From positions 1-8,628 of the forward strand of contig JAEWCI010000153.1 in assembly GCA_023390705.1 (NCBI GenBank): a DNA stretch of 8,628 nt, in the 5' to 3' direction. Below are positions 5,505 to 8,628 of this stretch, in pieces. Numbering within the stretch: the first letter of the stretch is position 1; every line of letters starts with the position of its first letter. A program made the position numbers and the translations under genes. Source of the DNA: Pseudomonadota bacterium (GTDB taxonomy: Bacteria; Pseudomonadota; Alphaproteobacteria; Acetobacterales; Acetobacteraceae). Under the pieces are notes generated by a model. It ran no database searches. It saw only the letters and a program-made list of their open reading frames with translations, and had not been told where the DNA came from.

Positions 5505-7898
5505 TCAGCCGAGCAGCGCCTGCGCGCAGGCGTCCAGGATGGCATCCTCGTCCAGCCCGTATTCCCGGTAGAGGTCGGGGATGTCGCCGGCCTGGCCGAA
5601 ATGGTCCACGCCCAGCGGCACCACGCGCTGGCCGCGCACCGCGCCCAGCCAGGCATGGGCGGCCGGGTGGCCGTCCAGCACCGTCACCAGGGCAGCATCG
5701 GGCGCCAGCGGGGCGAGCAATTCCTCGATCCAGGCAGGCGCGCCATAGCCGGCGCGCGCCTTGCGCCGGGATGCCAGCCATTCGGTATGCAGCCGGTCCG
5801 GGCTGGTGATGGCGAGCAGCCCGGCTTCCGGCACATCCTCCCGCAACTGGGCGAAGGCGGCCATGGCCTCGGCCGCGACCGGGCCCTGATAGGCAAGCGC
5901 GAGGCGTGAGCCGGGCGCCGGCGGCGTCACCCAGTAGCCGCCCGCCACCACCGCTTCCGGGTCCAGCGGGCGGCGCGGCTGCTCCAGCCCGCGGGTCGAA
6001 AGCCGCAGCCAGACGGCGCTGCCATCCGGCGTCTGCATATGCTCGAAGGCCCAGCGCATCAGCACGGAAAGCTCGTCGGCAAAGGCCGGCTCGAAGCTCG
6101 CCAGCCTGTCCTGGGCCATGCCCAGCAGCGGGGTGTTGATGGACTGGTGCTGGCCGCCTTCCGGCGCCAGGGTCAGGCCGGAAGGCGTGCTGACCAGCAG
6201 GAAGCGCGCGTCCTGGTAGCAGCCATAGATCAGCGCATCGAGGCCGCGGTTCACGAAGGGATCGTACACCGTGCCCACCGGCAGCAGCCGCGCGCCGTAC
6301 AGCGAATGCGCCCGGCCAAGGCCGGACAGCACCAGGAACAGGTTCTGCTCGGCAATGCCGAGTTCGATATGCTGGCCGTCCGGCGACATGCCCCAGCGCT
6401 GCGCGCTGGCCAGCTTGGCGTCGCGGAAGACATCGTTCTTCAGGTGGCGGTCGAAGACGCCGCGGCGGTTCACCCAGGGGCCGAGGCTGGTGGAGACCGC
6501 CACATCCGGGCTGGTGGTGACGATGCGCTGGGCCAGCACCCGCGACTCGCCCTGGCCGCGGCCGATCTCCGCCAGGATCTCGCCGAAGGCGGCCTGGGTG
6601 GAGAGCTTGCGGCCTTCCGGCACCTTGGGCAACGGCAGCGCGGCGGGCAGCGGCACCGGCTCGGCGCGCAGGTCGCGGCCTTCCGGCGCCAGGGGTTGGG
6701 CGAAGGGCACGCTTTCGATGAAGGCGCGCAACTCGGCCTCGGGCACCTCCAGCCCCTCGAAGGGGTCCCATTCATGGCCTTCGCGGATGCCGAGCCCGCG
6801 CTTGAAGCCTTCCATCTGCTCCCTGGTCATCAGCCCGGCGTGGTTGTCCTTGTGGCCGGCGAAGGGCAGGCCCATGCCCTTGATGGTGTAGGCGATGAAG
6901 CAGGTGGGCTGGTCGCCGGCGGCGTCCTGGGCGCGGAAGGCTTCCGTCAGCGTCGCCACGTCATGGCCGCCGAGATTGGTCATCAGCGCCGCCAATTCCT
7001 CGTCGGAAAGCGGGTCGATGATGGCGCGCACGCCTTCCATCCGGCCGAGATCCGTCAGCAGCGCGTTGCGCCAGGCGGCGCCGCCCTGGAAGGTGAGCGC
7101 GGAGTAGAGGCTGTTGGGGCAGTCGTCGATCCAGCGGCGCAGCGCCTCGCCATCCGGCCGCTGGAAGGCGGCTTCCAGCATATGGCCGTATTTGAGGGTG
7201 ACGACGTTCCAGCCCATGTCGCGGAACAGCCCTTCGATCCGGCCGAAGAGGCGGTCCGGCACGACGCTGTCCAGGCTCTGGCGATTGTAGTCCACCACCC
7301 ACCAGACATTGCGGATGTCGTGCTTCCAGCCTTCCAGCAGGGCTTCGTAGATATTGCCCTCGTCCAGCTCGGCATCGCCGACGATGGCGACATGGCGGCC
7401 GGCGGGGATATCGGCGCGCGCCAGGCCGTGCAGCCGGACATAGTCCTGCACCAGGCTGCCGAAGGTGGCGAGGGCTACGCCGAGGCCGACCGAGCCGGTG
7501 GAGAAATCCACCTCCGCCCCGTCCTTCACCCGGCTGGGATAGGGCTGGATGCCGTGGAATTGGCGCAGCGTGGCCAGCTTCTCGCGGCTCTGCCGGCCCA
7601 GCAGGTAGTTGATGGCGTGGAAGACCGGCCCGGCATGGGGCTTCACCGCCACCCGGTCCTGCGGCCGCAGCGCGTCGAAATAGAGCGCCGTCAGGATGGA
7701 GATGCAGGAGGCGCAGCTTGCCTGGTGGCCGCCGACCTTCAGCCCATCCCGGTTCGGGCGGATATGGTTGGCGTGGTGGATCATCCAGGAGGAGAGCCAG
7801 AGCAGCTTGCGCTCCAGCGCATGCAGCAGGCGCAGCCGGGCGGGGTCGAGTTCAGCCTGGGCCGGGGCCTGGGCCGAGGTGCCGGTGAGGATGTTCAT
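5505..7898 (-). CDS. AceE/transketolase-like thiamine-diphosphate enzyme
   Basis: A 797-residue thiamine-diphosphate (ThDP) enzyme closest in layout to homodimeric pyruvate dehydrogenase E1 (AceE, about 890 residues). The N-terminal domain has GGHQAS (His58), VKPHAGP (His88) and the ThDP/metal motif GDAELDEG...YNRQSLD with Asp175 and Asn205. That spacing is exactly that of AceE, although the usual GDG is GDA. YTIKGMGLPFAGHKDNHAG (337-355) corresponds to AceE's KGYGMG...NIAHQ. The second domain has HIELGIAEQNL, with Glu517 as the probable cofactor-activating glutamate, then SGLTLAPEGGQHQS and SFEPAFADELSVLM. The C-terminal domain ends with GVDHFGQAGDIPDLYREYGLD. The ATG at 7898-7896 follows AAGGGG (7905-7910, minus strand). 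The open frame continues upstream of that ATG without homologous sequence. Compared with AceE it lacks about 50 N-terminal residues, and HEDGHSH is replaced by HQSINTP (584-590). No E2 or E3 gene is in view. It may be a 2-oxo-acid decarboxylating enzyme or a transketolase-type enzyme with another substrate. Confidence 0.85.
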   Translation of the reverse strand: MNILTGTSAQAPAQAELDPARLRLLHALERKLLWLSSWMIHHANHIRPNRDGLKVGGHQASCASCISILTALYFDALRPQDRVAVKPHAGPVFHAINYLLGRQSREKLATLRQFHGIQPYPSRVKDGAEVDFSTGSVGLGVALATFGSLVQDYVRLHGLARADIPAGRHVAIVGDAELDEGNIYEALLEGWKHDIRNVWWVVDYNRQSLDSVVPDRLFGRIEGLFRDMGWNVVTLKYGHMLEAAFQRPDGEALRRWIDDCPNSLYSALTFQGGAAWRNALLTDLGRMEGVRAIIDPLSDEELAALMTNLGGHDVATLTEAFRAQDAAGDQPTCFIAYTIKGMGLPFAGHKDNHAGLMTREQMEGFKRGLGIREGHEWDPFEGLEVPEAELRAFIESVPFAQPLAPEGRDLRAEPVPLPAALPLPKVPEGRKLSTQAAFGEILAEIGRGQGESRVLAQRIVTTSPDVAVSTSLGPWVNRRGVFDRHLKNDVFRDAKLASAQRWGMSPDGQHIELGIAEQNLFLVLSGLGRAHSLYGARLLPVGTVYDPFVNRGLDALIYGCYQDARFLLVSTPSGLTLAPEGGQHQSINTPLLGMAQDRLASFEPAFADELSVLMRWAFEHMQTPDGSAVWLRLSTRGLEQPRRPLDPEAVVAGGYWVTPPAPGSRLALAYQGPVAAEAMAAFAQLREDVPEAGLLAITSPDRLHTEWLASRRKARAGYGAPAWIEELLAPLAPDAALVTVLDGHPAAHAWLGAVRGQRVVPLGVDHFGQAGDIPDLYREYGLDEDAILDACAQALLG

Positions 7899-7934
7899 GG
7901 GACGCCCCTTCGCCACTGCGGGAGGAAGATGTGG

Positions 7935-7965
7935 CCTTGCGGGGGGCCGGGGGGCAAGGGGGACG
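7935..7965. repeat. Inverted repeat enclosing long G-tracts
   Basis: CCTTGC (7935-7940) and GCAAGG (7954-7959) flank a spacer made almost only of G, and the G-tracts continue to 7962. The plus strand thus carries runs of 6, 6 and 5 guanines within about 25 bases. It lies in the 148-bp gap (7899-8046) between the rhodanese stop and the AceE-like start, both on the minus strand, so the transcript would be C-rich here. It could be an operator or a structure-forming site. I see no clear promoter in the gap. Confidence 0.35.
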
Positions 7966-8046
7966 AAGCCGGATGCCCGCCTTCGGCCCACCCCGGCCAT
8001 CATGACGCGGGCGGTGCGGCCGGCGCGCCTGCCACCGGCCCGCTGG

Positions 8047-8427
8047 TCAGCCGCCCTCCACCTCGCCGCCGGCCTCCACCCAGTCGCGGAAGCCGCCGAG
8101 GTTGCGGACATCGGCATAGCCCATGTCCTTCAGCGTCTTGCCGGCCAGCGCCGAGCGGCCGCCCGAGGCGCAATAGACGATGATGGTCCTGCCCCGGTCG
8201 AAGGCCGCGTCATGCATCGGCGATTCCGGGTCGGCGCGGAATTCCAGCAGCCCGCGCGAGACATGCAGCGCCCCCTTCGCGTTGCCTGAAGCCTGCACCT
8301 CGGCGGCGTCGCGCACATCCACCAGCAGGGCGCGGCGGCCCTCGGCCAGCGCCTTCGCCTCCGCGGCGCCGATGCGCGGCACCGCCGCATTGGCCGCCGC
8401 CAGCATGTCCTTCACCGTTGTCGCCAT
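8047..8427 (-). CDS. Single-domain rhodanese (sulfurtransferase-like)
   Basis: A 126-residue cytosolic rhodanese-domain protein. Rhodaneses carry sulfane sulfur on an active-site cysteine as a persulfide. The catalytic loop is IIVYCASGGRS with Cys86, matching the C-x-x-G-x-R-S form of active single-domain rhodaneses. Upstream is the ALLVDVRDAAEVQASGN strand-turn (33-49), then the GALHVSRGLLEFRA segment typical of one alphaproteobacterial subgroup. LKDMGYADVRNLGGFRDWVEAGG (99-121) completes the fold. The ATG at 8427-8425 is preceded on the minus strand by AAGGAG (8435-8440) at good spacing, so the start is well supported. No signal peptide is present. The AceE-like gene follows 148 bp downstream on the same strand and might be co-transcribed, though the gap is long enough for its own promoter. 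The sulfur donor and acceptor are unknown. Confidence 0.93.
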   Translation of the reverse strand: MATTVKDMLAAANAAVPRIGAAEAKALAEGRRALLVDVRDAAEVQASGNAKGALHVSRGLLEFRADPESPMHDAAFDRGRTIIVYCASGGRSALAGKTLKDMGYADVRNLGGFRDWVEAGGEVEGG

Positions 8428-8446
8428 GATGCTGCTCCTTCCCTCT

Positions 8447-8474
8447 GCCTTCAGGCTAGCAGCCTTCAGGCTAG
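8447..8474. repeat. 13-bp tandem direct repeat upstream of the rhodanese gene
   Basis: GCCTTCAGGCTAG occurs exactly twice, at 8447-8459 and 8462-8474, with a 2-base gap (period 15). Each copy contains the short palindrome GCCT-TC-AGGC and the rare tetranucleotide CTAG. The copies lie about 20-47 bases before the rhodanese start, between its ribosome site and its presumed promoter. They could be paired binding sites for a regulator, or a simple local duplication. Confidence 0.6.
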
Positions 8475-8492
8475 ACCGTGGCCGGCCCCGGC

Positions 8493-8546
8493 GGAACGGG
8501 CATTCGCGGGGCGGCGGCACCCCTGGCGGCGGCGGCGCGCCGTTCC
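8493..8546 (-). terminator. Inverted repeat after the partial upstream gene
   Basis: GGAACGG (8493-8499) and CCGTTCC (8540-8546) are exact 7-bp arms separated by 40 bases that themselves contain GGGG/CCCC (8508-8511, 8520-8523). On the minus strand the first arm begins 5 bases after the stop codon at 8552, a position suited to a terminator. The long spacer and missing T-run make it tentative. Confidence 0.3.
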
Positions 8547-8551
8547 CGCTG

Positions 8552-8628
8552 CTACACCGCCAGCACCTCCCTGATCCTTCCCCGCACCGCCTCCCGGTCC
8601 GTCCCCTCCCCCAATGCCACATCCAATG
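8552..8628 (-). CDS. Probable C-terminal end of an upstream gene (partial)
   Basis: An open minus-strand frame enters from the right edge and ends at TAG (8554-8552). The visible residues begin LDVALGEGTDREAV and end RIREVLAV, reading as a charged amphipathic helix typical of a protein C-terminus. Nearly all third codon positions are G or C, like the neighbouring genes. The stop is followed by an inverted repeat. With only 24 residues in view the family cannot be named, and a chance open frame is possible in such GC-rich DNA. Confidence 0.45.
   Translation of the reverse strand, partial: LDVALGEGTDREAVRGRIREVLAV

Noticed and set aside
7899..8117. 73-residue N-terminal extension of the AceE-like protein
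   Set aside because: It is Arg/Ala/Pro-rich without family resemblance, overlaps the end of the rhodanese gene, and a good ribosome site precedes the ATG at 7898.
6039..8183. 714-codon plus-strand open frame opposite the AceE-like gene
   Set aside because: It is antisense to an enzyme with clear cofactor motifs and runs on past its start into the rhodanese gene; its composition is typical of shadow frames.
8428..8622. N-terminal extension of the rhodanese to 191 residues
   Set aside because: It passes through the 13-bp direct repeat and inverted repeat, is Arg/Gly/Pro-rich, and the ATG at 8427 has a well-placed AAGGAG.

Overview
This is a GC-rich window (roughly 70% G+C by eye) with strongly G/C-biased third codon positions and Gram-negative envelope machinery (TamB). 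The style of the genes suggests an alphaproteobacterium, possibly an Acetobacteraceae/Roseomonas-like organism. That placement is an impression from protein and codon style, not a database result. I see no tRNA, rRNA, CRISPR array, insertion sequence, phage gene or integrase.

Layout. (1) 2-535, plus strand: the C-terminal end of TamB, followed by a hairpin that probably terminates both converging transcription units. (2) 582-4813: two divergent two-gene units sharing a 122-bp intergenic region. The minus-strand unit is an HMG-CoA-lyase-family enzyme followed, 2 bp later, by a class III (CaiB/BaiF) CoA-transferase. The plus-strand unit is a crotonase-fold protein followed, 7 bp later, by an L-2-hydroxyglutarate-oxidase-like FAD enzyme. 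(3) 4814-5086: a non-coding gap with several inverted repeats. (4) 5087-5392, plus strand: a small HIRAN-like protein. (5) 5505-7898, minus strand: a 797-aa thiamine-diphosphate enzyme that resembles a shortened homodimeric pyruvate dehydrogenase E1 (AceE). (6) 8047-8427, minus strand: a single-domain rhodanese. (7) 8552-8628, minus strand: probably the last codons of another gene.

How they may work together. The four genes at 582-4813 look like a catabolic module for an organic acid, probably a C5/C6 dicarboxylate. The CoA-transferase would activate the acid, the crotonase would act on the acyl-CoA, the lyase would split it into acetyl-CoA or pyruvate plus a second product, and the FAD enzyme would oxidise a 2-hydroxy acid. 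The substrate cannot be read from sequence. The lyase and the crotonase both depart from their family's standard catalytic residues, so the obvious assignments (leucine-type HMG-CoA lyase, ordinary enoyl-CoA hydratase) are doubtful. The AceE-like enzyme lacks the N-terminal region used by AceE to bind E2 and has a changed His-rich loop, and no E2 or E3 gene is nearby. The rhodanese may share its transcript but has no obvious pathway link. The window is mostly ordinary metabolic genes. The best leads are the non-standard CoA module and the stand-alone AceE-like enzyme.
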